Source of the DNA: Leucaena leucocephala
Lineage: Eukaryota; Streptophyta; Magnoliopsida; Fabales; Fabaceae
Direction of reading: 5' to 3'
Assembly: GCA_037074615.1 (NCBI GenBank)
Contig: JAYWLJ010000065.1
Location: 374,501 to 438,500, forward strand
Length of the DNA: 64,000 nt
Shown here: in pieces, positions 1 to 10,365 of the stretch
Layout of the letters: every line of letters begins with the position of its first letter
How positions within the stretch are numbered: the first letter of the stretch is position 1
Made by a program: the position numbers and the translations under genes
Notes under the pieces: model-generated
Seen by the model: the letters and a program-made list of their open reading frames with translations, nothing else
Told to the model about the DNA's origin: nothing
Database searches by the model: none

Positions 1-181
1 AATTATGAAACTGGACTCCCTGGAAAGCTTGGCAAGTCTACTTGGCAGATAAATTATCGCCGCTCACAGAAAAATTCATCTGGCACCCGAAAACGCAAAA
101 ATCACAAACCTGTCCGAAATGGAACTTTTGGGCCATCGTCTGGTCTGGGTTTGGCAATTTCTACAGGGCAACGTAGATGTC

Positions 182-367
182 GATAAATTATGAAACCGGA
201 CTCCCTGGAAAGCTTGGCAAGTCTACTTTGCAGATAAATTATCACCGCTCGCAGAAAAATTCATCTGGCACCCGAAAAACGCAAAAATCCCAAAACTGTC
301 TGAAATGGAAGTTTTGGGCCATCGTGTGGTCTAGGTTTGGCAATTTCTACAGGGCAACGTAGATGTC
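182..367 (+). repeat. Monomer with internal sub-repeat; 186-bp length variant
   Basis: Within this copy the block TTGGCAA, then TCTAC, then GCA, then GATAAATTAT occurs twice: at 214-242 and at 337-377 (the latter running into the next monomer). TTGGCAA and TCTAC are 1 bp apart in the first copy and 2 bp apart in the second. The second has about 12 extra bases before GATAAATTAT. This suggests an ancient partial duplication inside the monomer. The copy is also 1 bp longer than the norm because it has five A after CCCG (about 270-276). The same +1 variant recurs near 12,421, 16,480, 25,886, 31,230, 38,790, 42,668, 44,518, 48,576 and 54,112, marking repeated copying of one ancestral monomer. Confidence 0.8.
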
Positions 368-473
368 GATAAATTATGAAACCGGACTCCCTGGAAAGCT
401 TGGCAAGTCTACTTTGCAGATAAATTATCACCGCTAGCAGAAAAATTCATCTGGCACCCGAAAACACAAAAAT

Positions 474-503
474 CCCAAAACTGTCCGAAATGGAAGTTTT
501 GGG
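474..503. other. Potential stem-loop within a monomer (8-bp arms)
   Basis: CCCAAAAC at 474-481 is the exact reverse complement of GTTTTGGG at 496-503, separated by 14 nt. Inside the loop TCC can also pair with GGA. This fully paired form occurs in monomers that combine TCCCAAAAC with GGAAGTTTTGGG (also, for example, near 15,925-15,970 and 55,230-55,260). Monomers with TCCCAAAAC and GGAACTTTTGGG keep a 7-bp stem. Those with TCACAAACC and GGAACTTTTGGG are mostly unpaired. A role in transcripts or in replication slippage is inference only. Confidence 0.6.
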
Positions 504-552
504 CCATCGTGTGGTCTGGGTTTGGTAATTTCTACAGGGCAACGTAGATGTC

Positions 553-737
553 GATAAATTATGAAACCGGACTCCCTGGAAAGCTTGGCAAGTCTACTTT
601 GCAGATAAATTATCACCGCTCGCAGAAAAATTCATCTGGCACCCGAAAACGCAAAAATCACAAACCTGTCCGAAATGGAACTTTTGGGCCATCGTGTGGT
701 CTGGGTTTGACAATTTCTACAGGGCAATGTCGACGTC
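553..737 (+). repeat. Representative 185-bp monomer
   Basis: This copy is used as a reference, with position 1 at the G of the first GATAAATTAT. Seen in order: GATAAATTAT at 1-10, the HindIII site at about 30-35, TTGGCAAG at 33-40, a second GATAAATTAT at 52-61, the A-rich segment at about 72-105, TGTCCGAAATGG in the middle of the second half, TTTTGGGCCATC at about 130-141, TTTCTACAGGG at about 162-172, and the junction motif ending in GTC at 185. GC is about 45%. The phase is arbitrary; the array gives no natural start. Main variable sites are the junction motif (GTAGATGTC, GTAGAGGTC or GTCGACGTC), the ACCGGAC/ACTGGAC site, CACCCG/CACCTG, TCACAAACC/TCCCAAAAC, GGAAC/GGAAG and CGTGTGG/CGTCTGG. 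Confidence 0.95.
604..614. other. Short dyad GATAA-A-TTATC in mid-monomer
   Basis: GATAAATTATC at 604-614 has 5-bp arms around one central A. The same 10-mer opens each monomer (553-562), where the following base is G, leaving 4-bp arms. The mid-monomer copy is the site of the AAATT deletion that defines the 180-bp class. The motif is nearly invariant across the window, which would suit a bound or structurally favoured site, but that is inference. Confidence 0.7.
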
Positions 738-739
738 GA
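730..739. other. 10-bp palindrome TCGACGTCGA at a monomer junction
   Basis: The junction between two monomers reads GTCGACGTCGAT, which contains the perfect 10-bp palindrome TCGACGTCGA and overlapping SalI and AatII sites. It is present only in the monomer classes with CAATGTCGACG or CAACGTCGACG junctions. The alternative junctions GTAGATGTCGAT and GTAGAGGTCGAT lack it. The palindrome is therefore a useful class marker along the array. Confidence 0.85.
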
Positions 740-1529
740 TAAATTATGAAACTGGACTCCCTGGAAAGCTTGGCAAGTCTACTTTGCAGATAAATTATCA
801 CCGCTCGCAGAAAAATTCATCTGGCACCCGAAAACGCAAAAATCACAAACCTGTCCGAAATGGAACTTTTGGGCCATCGTGTGGTCTGGGTTTGACAATT
901 TCTACAGGGCAATGTCGACGTCGATAAATTATGAAACCGGACACCCTGGAAAGCTTGGCAAGTCTACTTTGCAGATAAATTATCACCGCTCGCAGAAAAA
1001 TTCATCTGACACCTGAAAACACAAAAATCCCAAAACTGTCCGAAATGGAACTTTTGGGCCATCGTCTGGTCTGGGTTTGGCAATTTCTACAGGGCAACGT
1101 CGACGTCGATAAATTATGAAACTGGACTCCCTGGAAAGCTTGGCAAGTCTACTTGGCAGATAAATTATCGCCGCTCACAGAAAAATTCATCTGGCACCCG
1201 AAAACGCAAAAATCACAAACCTGTCCGAAATGGAACTTTTGGGCCATCGTCTGGTCTGGGTTTGACAATTTCTACAGGGCAACGTCGACGTCGATAAATT
1301 ATGAAACCGGACTCCCTGGAAAGCTTGGCAAGTCTACTTGGCAGATAAATTATCGCCGCTCACAGAAAAATTCATCTGGCACCCGAAAACGCAAAAATCC
1401 CAAACCTGTCCGAAATGGAACTTTTGGGCCATCGTCTGGTCTGGGTTTGACAATTTCTACAGGGCAACGTCGACGTCGATAAATTATGAAACCGGACTCC
1501 CTGGAAAGCTTGGCAAGTCTACTTGGCAC

Positions 1530-4103
1530 ATAAATTATCGCCGCTCGCAGAAAAATTCATCTGACACCCGAAAACCCAAAAATCCCAAAACTGTCCGAAA
1601 TGGAACTTTTGGGCCATCGTCTGGTCTGGGTTTGGCAATTTCTACAGGGCAACGTCGACGTCGGTAAATTATGAAACCGGACTCCCTGGAAAGCTTGGCA
1701 AGTCTACTTTGCAGATAAATTATCACCGCTCGCACAAAAATTCATCTGGCACCCGAAAACGCAAAAATCCCAAAACTGTTCGGAATGGAAGTTTTGCGCC
1801 ATCGTTGGTCTGGGTTTGGCAATTTCTACAGGGCAACGTAGATGTCGATAAATTATGAAACCGGACTCCCTGGAAAGCTTGGCAAGTCTACTTTGCAGAT
1901 ATCACCGCTCGTAGAAAAATTCATCTGGCACCCGAAAACGCAAAAATCACAAACCTGTCCGAAATGGAACTTTTGGGCCATCGTGTGGTCTGGATTTGAC
2001 AATTTCTACAGGGTAATGTCGACGTCGATAAATTATGAAACCAGACACTCTGGAAAGCTTGGCAAGTCTACTTTGCAGATAAATTATCACCGCTCGCAGA
2101 AAAATTCATCTGGCACCCGAAAACGCAAAAATCCTAAAACTGTCCGCAATGGAAGTTTTGGGCCATCGTGTGGTCTGGGTTTGGCAATTTCTACAGGGCA
2201 ACGTAGAGGTCGATAAATTATGAAACCGGACTCCCTGGAAAGCTTGGCAAGTCTACTTTGCAGATAAATTATCACCGCTCGCAGAAAAATTCATCTGGCA
2301 CCCGAAAACGCAAAAATCACAAACCTGTCCGAAATGGAACTTTTGGGCCATCGTGTGGTCTGGGTTTGACAATTTCTACAGGGCAATGTCGACGTCGATA
2401 AATTATGAAACCGGACACCCTGGAAAGCTTGGCAAGTCTACTTTGCAGATAAATTATCACCGCTCGCAGAAAAATTCATCTGACACCTGAAAACACAAAA
2501 ATCACAAACCTGTCCGAAATGGAACTTTTGGGCCATCGTGTGGTCTGGGTTTGGCAATTTCTACAGGGCAACGTAGATGTCGATAAATTATGAAACCGGA
2601 CTCCCTGGAAAGCTTGGCAAGTCTACTTTGCAGATAAATTATCGCCGCTCGCAGAAAAATTCATCTGACACCTGAAAACACAAAAATCCCAAAACTGTCC
2701 GAAATGGAACTTTTGGGCCATCGTCTGGTCTGGGTTTGGCAATTTCTACAGGGCAACGTCGACGTCGATAAATTATGAAACTGGACTCCCTGGAAAGCTT
2801 GGCAAGTCTACTTGGCAGATAAATTATCGCCGCTCGCAGAAAAATTCATCTGACACCCGAAAACACAAAAATCCCAAAACTGTCCGAAATGGAACTTTTG
2901 GGCCATCGTCTGGTCTGGGTTTGGCAATTTCTACAGGGCAACGTCGACGTCGGTAAATTATGAAACCAGACTCCCTGGAAAGCTTGGCAAGTCTACTTTG
3001 CAGATATCACCGCTCGCAGAAAAATTCATCTGGCACCCGAAAACGCAAAAATCCAAAACCTGTCCGAAATGGAACTATTGGGCCATCGTGTGGTCTGGGT
3101 TTGACAATTTCTACAGGGCAATGTCGACGTCGATAAATTATGAAACCGGACACCCTGGAAAGCTTGGCAAGTCTACTTTGCAGATAAATTATCACCGCTC
3201 GCAGAAAAATTCATCTGACACCTGAAAACACAAAAATCACAAACCTGTCCGAAATGGAACTTTTGGGCCATCGTGTGGTCTGGGTTTGGCAATTTCTACA
3301 GGGCAACGTAGATGTCGATAAATTATGAAACCGGACTCCCTGGAAAGCTTGGCAAGTCTACTTTGCAGATATCACCGTTCGCAGAAAAATTCATCTGGCA
3401 CCCGAAAACGCAAAAATCACAAACCTGTCCGAAATGGAACTTTTGGGCCATCGTGTGGTCTGGGTTTGACAATTTCTACAGGGTAATGTCGACGTCGATA
3501 AATTATGAAACCAGACACTCTGGAAAGCTTGGCAAGTCTACTTTGCAGATAAATTATCACCGCTCGCAGAAAAATTCATCTGACACCTGAAAACACAAAA
3601 ATCACAAACCTGTCCGAAATGGAACTTTTGGGCCATCGTGTGGTCTGGGTTTGGCAATTTCTACAGGGCAACGTAGATGTCGATAAATTATGAAACCGGA
3701 CTCCCTGGAAAGCTTGGCAAGTATAATTTGCAGATAAATTATCACCGCTCGCAGAAAAATTCATCTGGCACCCGAAAACGCAAAAATCCTAAAACTGTCC
3801 GCAATGGAAGTTTTGGGCCATCGTGTGGTCTAGGTTTGGCAATTTCTACAGGGCAATGTCGACGTCGATAAATTATGAAACCGGACACTCTGGAAAGCTT
3901 TGCAAGTCTACTTTGCAGATAAATTATCACTGCTCGCAGAAAAATTCATCTGCCACCTGAAAACACAAAAATCACAAACCAGTCCGAAATGGAACTTTTG
4001 GGCCATCGTGTGGTCTGGGTTTGGCAATTTCTACAGGGCAACGTAGATGTCGATAAATTATGAAACCGGACTCCCTGGAAAGCTTGGCAAGTCTACTTTG
4101 CAG
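1530..4103 (+). repeat. 14-monomer HOR, copy 1 (2,574 bp)
   Basis: Variant-bearing monomers in this block recur in the same order exactly 2,574 bp downstream. The period equals 14 x 185 minus three 5-bp deletions (about 1,898, 3,003, 3,368) and one 1-bp deletion (CATCGTTGG near 1,804). Diagnostic features include GACACCCGAAAACCC at about 1,563, TTCGGAATGG near 1,780, GTATAATTTGC near 3,721 and GCTTTGCAAG near 3,897. The left edge is set by a difference at about 1,523 (TTGGCACAT against TTTGCAGAT at 4,097). Copy 2 is almost identical, with few substitutions (for example ACCCTGAAAAGC at about 6,281 in copy 2 only). Confidence 0.88.
1847..2026 (+). repeat. 180-bp monomer class (5-bp deletion creating an EcoRV site)
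   Basis: The second GATAAATTATC is shortened to GATATC by loss of AAATT, giving a 180-bp unit and a diagnostic EcoRV site. I find about 20 such monomers, at roughly 1,898, 3,003, 3,368, 4,472, 5,577, 5,942, 7,046, 8,152, 8,516, 9,620, 10,727, 11,091, 14,784, 24,187, 29,533, 46,878, 50,938, 52,964, 55,918 and 57,759. Twelve of them lie in the first 12 kb. Two sub-classes follow the deletion: ATCACCGCTCG and ATCACCGTTCG. Only the second persists after 12 kb. The deletion falls within a perfect short dyad (GATAA-A-TTATC), which may have promoted it. Confidence 0.9.
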
Positions 4104-6677
4104 ATAAATTATCGCCGCTCGCAGAAAAATTCATCTGACACCCGAAAACCCAAAAATCCCAAAACTGTCCGAAATGGAACTTTTGGGCCATCGTCTGGTC
4201 TGGGTTTGGCAATTTCTACAGGGCAACGTCGACGTCGGTAAATTATGAAACCGGACTCCCTGGAAAGCTTGGCAAGTCTACTTTGCAGATAAATTATCAC
4301 CGCTCGCACAAAAATTCATCTGGCACCCGAAAACGCAAAAATCCCAAAACTGTTCGGAATGGAAGTTTTGCGCCATCGTTGGTCTGGGTTTGGCAATTTC
4401 TACAGGGCAACGTAGATGTCGATAAATTATGAAACCGGACTCCCTGGAAAGCTTGGCAAGTCTACTTTGCAGATATCACCGCTCGTAGAAAAATTCATCT
4501 GGCACCCGAAAACGCAAAAATCACAAACCTGTCCGAAATGGAACTTTTGGGCCATCGTGTGGTCTGGATTTGACAATTTCTACAGGGTAATGTCGACGTC
4601 GATAAATTATGAAACCAGACACTCTGGAAAGCTTGGCAAGTCTACTTTGCAGATAAATTATCACCGCTCGCAGAAAAATTCATCTGGCACCCGAAAACGC
4701 AAAAATCCTAAAACTGTCCGCAATGGAAGTTTTGGGCCATCGTGTGGTCTGGGTTTGGCAATTTCTACAGGGCAACGTAGAGGTCGATAAATTATGAAAC
4801 CGGACTCCCTGGAAAGCTTGGCAAGTCTACTTTGCAGATAAATTATCACCGCTCGCAGAAAAATTCATCTGGCACCCGAAAACGCAAAAATCACAAACCT
4901 GTCCGAAATGGAACTTTTGGGCCATCGTGTGGTCTGGGTTTGACAATTTCTACAGGGCAATGTCGACGTCGATAAATTATGAAACCGGACACCCTGGAAA
5001 GCTTGGCAAGTCTACTTTGCAGATAAATTATCACCGCTCGCAGAAAAATTCATCTGACACCTGAAAACACAAAAATCACAAACCTGTCCGAAATGGAACT
5101 TTTGGGCCATCGTGTGGTCTGGGTTTGGCAATTTCTACAGGGCAACGTAGATGTCGATAAATTATGAAACCGGACTCCCTGGAAAGCTTGGCAAGTCTAC
5201 TTTGCAGATAAATTATCGCCGCTCGCAGAAAAATTCATCTGACACCTGAAAACACAAAAATCCCAAAACTGTCCGAAATGGAACTTTTGGGCCATCGTCT
5301 GGTCTGGGTTTGGCAATTTCTACAGGGCAACGTCGACGTCGATAAATTATGAAACTGGACTCCCTGGAAAGCTTGGCAAGTCTACTTGGCAGATAAATTA
5401 TCGCCGCTCGCAGAAAAATTCATCTGACACCCGAAAACACAAAAATCCCAAAACTGTCCGAAATGGAACTTTTGGGCCATCGTCTGGTCTGGGTTTGGCA
5501 ATTTCTACAGGGCAACGTCGACGTCGGTAAATTATGAAACCAGACTCCCTGGAAAGCTTGGCAAGTCTACTTTGCAGATATCACCGCTCGCAGAAAAATT
5601 CATCTGGCACCCGAAAACGCAAAAATCCAAAACCTGTCCGAAATGGAACTATTGGGCCATCGTGTGGTCTGGGTTTGACAATTTCTACAGGGCAATGTCG
5701 ACGTCGATAAATTATGAAACCGGACACCCTGGAAAGCTTGGCAAGTCTACTTTGCAGATAAATTATCACCGCTCGCAGAAAAATTCATCTGACACCTGAA
5801 AACACAAAAATCACAAACCTGTCCGAAATGGAACTTTTGGGCCATCGTGTGGTCTGGGTTTGGCAATTTCTACAGGGCAACGTAGATGTCGATAAATTAT
5901 GAAACCGGACTCCCTGGAAAGCTTGGCAAGTCTACTTTGCAGATATCACCGTTCGCAGAAAAATTCATCTGGCACCCGAAAACGCAAAAATCACAAACCT
6001 GTCCGAAATGGAACTTTTGGGCCATCGTGTGGTCTGGGTTTGACAATTTCTACAGGGTAATGTCGACGTCGATAAATTATGAAACCAGACACTCTGGAAA
6101 GCTTGGCAAGTCTACTTTGCAGATAAATTATCACCGCTCGCAGAAAAATTCATCTGACACCTGAAAACACAAAAATCACAAACCTGTCCGAAATGGAACT
6201 TTTGGGCCATCGTGTGGTCTGGGTTTGGCAATTTCTACAGGGCAACGTAGATGTCGATAAATTATGAAACCGGACTCCCTGAAAAGCTTGGCAAGTATAA
6301 TTTGCAGATAAATTATCACCGCTCGCAGAAAAATTCATCTGGCACCCGAAAACGCAAAAATCCTAAAACTGTCCGCAATGGAAGTTTTGGGCCATCGTGT
6401 GGTCTAGGTTTGGCAATTTCTACAGGGCAATGTCGACGTCGATAAATTATGAAACCGGACACTCTGGAAAGCTTTGCAAGTCTACTTTGCAGATAAATTA
6501 TCACTGCTCGCAGAAAAATTCATCTGCCACCTGAAAACACAAAAATCACAAACCAGTCCGAAATGGAACTTTTGGGCCATCGTGTGGTCTGGGTTTGGCA
6601 ATTTCTACAGGGCAACGTAGATGTCGATAAATTATGAAACCGGACTCCCTGGAAAGCTTGGCAAGTCTACTTTGCAG
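4104..6677 (+). repeat. 14-monomer HOR, copy 2 (2,574 bp)
   Basis: This is the second tandem copy of the 2,574-bp unit. It carries the same three GATATC monomers (about 4,472, 5,577, 5,942), the same CATCGTTGG 1-bp loss (about 4,379) and the same GTATAATTTGC monomer (about 6,295). Near-identity with copy 1 indicates a recent duplication or strong homogenisation. Confidence 0.88.
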
Positions 6678-7790
6678 ATAAATTATCGCCGCTCGCAGAA
6701 AAATTCATCTGACACCCGAAAACCCAAAAATCCCAAAACTGTCCGAAATGGAACTTTTGGGCCATCGTCTGGTCTGGGTTTGGCAATTTCTACAGGGCAA
6801 CGTCGACGTCGGTAAATTATGAAACCGGACTCCCTGGAAAGCTTGGCAAGTCTACTTTGCAGATAAATTATCACCGCTCGCACAAAAATTCATCTGGCAC
6901 CCGAAAACGCAAAAATCCCAAAACTGTTCGGAATGGAAGTTTTGCGCCATCGTTGGTCTGGGTTTGGCAATTTCTACAGGGCAACGTAGATGTCGATAAA
7001 TTATGAAACCGGACTCCCTGGAAAGCTTGGCAAGTCTACTTTGCAGATATCACCGTTCGCAGAAAAATTCATCTGGCACCCGAAAACGCAAAAATCACAA
7101 ACCTGTCCGAAATGGAACTTTTGGGCCATCGTGTGGTCTGGGTTTGACAATTTCTACAGGGTAATGTCGACGTCGATAAATTATGAAACCAGACACTCTG
7201 GAAAGCTTGGCAAGTCTACTTTGCAGATAAATTATCACCGCTCGCAGAAAAATTCATCTGACACCTGAAAACACAAAAATCACAAACCTGTCCGAAATGG
7301 AACTTTTGGGCCATCGTGTGGTCTGGGTTTGGCAATTTCTACAGGGCAACGTAGATGTCGATAAATTATGAAACCGGACTCCCTGGAAAGCTTGGCAAGT
7401 ATAATTTGCAGATAAATTATCACCGCTCGCAGAAAAATTCATCTGGCACCCGAAAACGCAAAAATCCTAAAACTGTCCGCAATGGAAGTTTTGGGCCATC
7501 GTGTGGTCTAGGTTTGGCAATTTCTACAGGGCAATGTCGACGTCGATAAATTATGAAACCGGACACTCTGGAAAGCTTTGCAAGTCTACTTTGCAGATAA
7601 ATTATCACTGCTCGCAGAAAAATTCATCTGCCACCTGAAAACACAAAAATCACAAACCAGTCCGAAATGGAACTTTTGGGCCATCGTGTGGTCTGGGTTT
7701 GGCAATTTCTACAGGGCAACGTAGATGTCGATAAATTATGAAACCGGACTCCCTGGAAAGCTTGGCAAGTCTACTTTGCAGATAAATTAT
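6678..7790 (+). repeat. Recombinant third 14-mer copy with 6-mer re-duplication (1,104 bp offset)
   Basis: The block starts as a third copy (offset 2,574 from 4,104), including the CATCGTTGG loss near 6,953. It then switches: the next GATATC monomer, near 7,046, is the CACCGTTCG type found at 5,942, not the CACCGCTCG type expected from 4,472. From there to about 7,790 it follows 5,886-6,680 at an offset of 1,104 bp (six monomers minus 6 bp). The switch lies between about 6,960 and 7,054. An unequal exchange between misaligned HOR copies explains it simply. Confidence 0.8.
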
Positions 7791-10365
7791 CGCCGCTCGC
7801 AGAAAAATTCATCTGACACCTGAAAACACAAAAATCCCAAAACTGTCCGAAATGGAACTTTTGGGCCATCGTCTGGTCTGGGTTTGGCAATTTCTACAGG
7901 GCAACGTCGACGTCGATAAATTATGAAACTGGACTCCCTGGAAAGCTTGGCAAGTCTACTTGGCAGATAAATTATCGCCGCTCGCAGAAAAATTCATCTG
8001 ACACCCGAAAACACAAAAATCCCAAAACTGTCCGAAATGGAACTTTTGGGCCATCGTCTGGTCTGGGTTTGGCAATTTCTACAGGGCAACATCGACGTCG
8101 GTAAATTATGAAACCGGACTCCCTGGAAAGCTTGGCAAGTCTACTTTGCAGATATCACCGCTCGCAGAAAAATTCATCTGGCACCCGAAAACGCAAAAAT
8201 CCAAAACCTGTCCGAAATGGAACTATTGGGCCATCGTGTGGTCTGGGTTTGACAATTTCTACAGGGCAATGTCGACGTCGATAAATTATGAAACCGGACA
8301 CCCTGGAAAGCTTGGCAAGTCTACTTTGCAGATAAATTATCACCGCTCGCAGAAAAATTCATCTGACACCTGAAAACACAAAAATCACAAACCTGTCCGA
8401 AATGGAACTTTTGGGCCATCGTGTGGTCTGGGTTTGGCAATTTCTACAGGGCAACGTAGATGTCGATAAATTATGAAACCGGACTCCCTGGAAAGCTTGG
8501 CAAGTCTACTTTGCAGATATCACCGTTCGCAGAAAAATTCATCTGGCACCCGAAAACGCAAAAATCACAAACCTGTCCGAAATGGAACTTTTGGGCCATC
8601 GTGTGGTCTGGGTTTGACAATTTCTACAGGGTAATGTCGACGTCGATAAATTATGAAACCAGACACTCTGGAAAGCTTGGCAAGTCTACTTTGCAGATAA
8701 ATTATCACCGCTCGCAGAAAAATTCATCTGACACCTGAAAACACAAAAATCACAAACCTGTCCGAAATGGAACTTTTGGGCCATCGTGTGGTCTGGGTTT
8801 GGCAATTTCTACAGGGCAACGTAGATGTCGATAAATTATGAAACCGGACTCCCTGGAAAGCTTGGCAAGTATAATTTGCAGATAAATTATCACCGCTCGC
8901 AGAAAAATTCATCTGGCACCCGAAAACGCAAAAATCCTAAAACTGTCCGCAATGGAAGTTTTGGGCCATCGTGTGGTCTAGGTTTGGCAATTTCTACAGG
9001 GCAATGTCGACGTCGATAAATTATGAAACCGGACACTCTGGAAAGCTTTGCAAGTCTACTTTGCAGATAAATTATCACTGCTCGCAGAAAAATTCATCTG
9101 CCACCTGAAAACACAAAAATCACAAACCAGTCCGAAATGGAACTTTTGGGCCATCGTGTGGTCTGGGTTTGGCAATTTCTACAGGGCAACGTAGATGTCG
9201 ATAAATTATGAAACCGGACTCCCTGGAAAGCTTGGCAAGTCTACTTTGCAGATAAATTATCACCGCTCGCAGAAAAATTCATCTGACACCTGAAAACACA
9301 AAAATCCCAAAACTGTCCGAAATGGAACTTTTGGGCCATCGTGTGGTCTGGGTTTGGCAATTTCTACAGGGCAACGTAGATGTCGATAAATTATGAAACC
9401 GGACTCCCTGGAAAGCTTGGCAAGTCTACTTTGCAGATAAATTATCGCCGCTCGCAGAAAAATTCATCTGACACCTGAAAACACAAAAATCCCAAAACTG
9501 CCCGAAATGGAACTTTTGGGCCATCGTGTGGTCTGGGTTTGGCAATTTCTACAGGGCAACGTAGATGTCGATAAATTATGAAACCGGACTCCCTGGAAAG
9601 CTTGGCAAGTCTACTTTGCAGATATCACCGTTCGCAGAAAAATTCATCTGGCACCCGAAAACGCAAAAATCACAAACCTGTCCGAAATGGAACTTTTGGG
9701 CCATCGTGTGGTCTGGGTTTGACAATTTCTACAGGGTAATGTCGACGTCGATAAATTATGAAACCAGACACTCTGGAAAGCTTGGCAAGTCTACTTTGCA
9801 GATAAATTATCACCGCTCGCAGAAAAATTCATCTGACACCTGAAAACACAAAAATCACAAACCTGTCCGAAATGGAACTTTTGGGCCATCGTGTGGTCTG
9901 GGTTTGGCAATTTCTACAGGGCAACGTAGATGTCGATAAATTATGAAACCGGACTCCCTGGAAAGCTTGGCAAGTATAATTTGCAGATAAATTATCACCG
10001 CTCGCAGAAAAATTCATCTGGCACCCGAAAACGCAAAAATCCTAAAACTGTCCGCAATGGAAGTTTTGGGCCATCGTGTGGTCTAGGTTTGGCAATTTCT
10101 ACAGGGCAATGTCGACGTCGATAAATTATGAAACCGGACACTCTGGAAAGCTTTGCAAGTCTACTTTGCAGATAAATTATCACTGCTCGCAGAAAAATTC
10201 ATCTGCCACCTGAAAACACAAAAATCACAAACCAGTCCGAAATGGAACTTTTGGGCCATCGTGTGGTCTGGGTTTGGCAATTTCTACAGGGCAACGTAGA
10301 TGTCGATAAATTATGAAACCGGACTCCCTGGAAAGCTTGGCAAGTCTACTTTGCAGATAAATTAT
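7791..10365 (+). repeat. Related 14-monomer HOR, 2,575 bp, copy 1
   Basis: From the monomer with ATCGCCGCTCGCAG at 7,791 the order follows 5,217 onward at offset 2,574. It then incorporates a rearranged middle in which a CACCGTTCG monomer recurs at about 9,620. The unit repeats at 10,366 with period 2,575, which equals 14 x 185 minus three 5-bp deletions (about 8,152, 8,516, 9,620). A shared private variant is CAACATCGACGTCGG at about 8,088 and 10,663. Two monomers at about 9,207-9,575 carry CATCGTGTGG where comparable copies have CATCGTCTGG. Confidence 0.8.

Larger units (their letters stand above)
1..1529 (+). repeat. Leading mixed monomers
   Basis: About eight monomers precede the first 14-mer HOR. 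The stretch from about 150 to 1,029 matches about 12,297 to 13,176 (offset 12,147) and also about 44,392 to 45,271, so it is a displaced piece of the module that dominates the middle of the window. From 1,113 to about 1,530 lie three copies of a local variant with CTACTTGGCAGATAAATT and CGCCGCTCACAG, partly also seen at the very start of the window. This shows a small local amplification at single-monomer scale. Confidence 0.8.

Noticed and set aside
1153..1667. Two overlapping 109-codon frames that span monomer junctions
   Set aside because: They result from local CTACTTGGCAG variants that remove a stop. The same protein-like string simply repeats the monomer translation in successive frames, and no known domain is visible.
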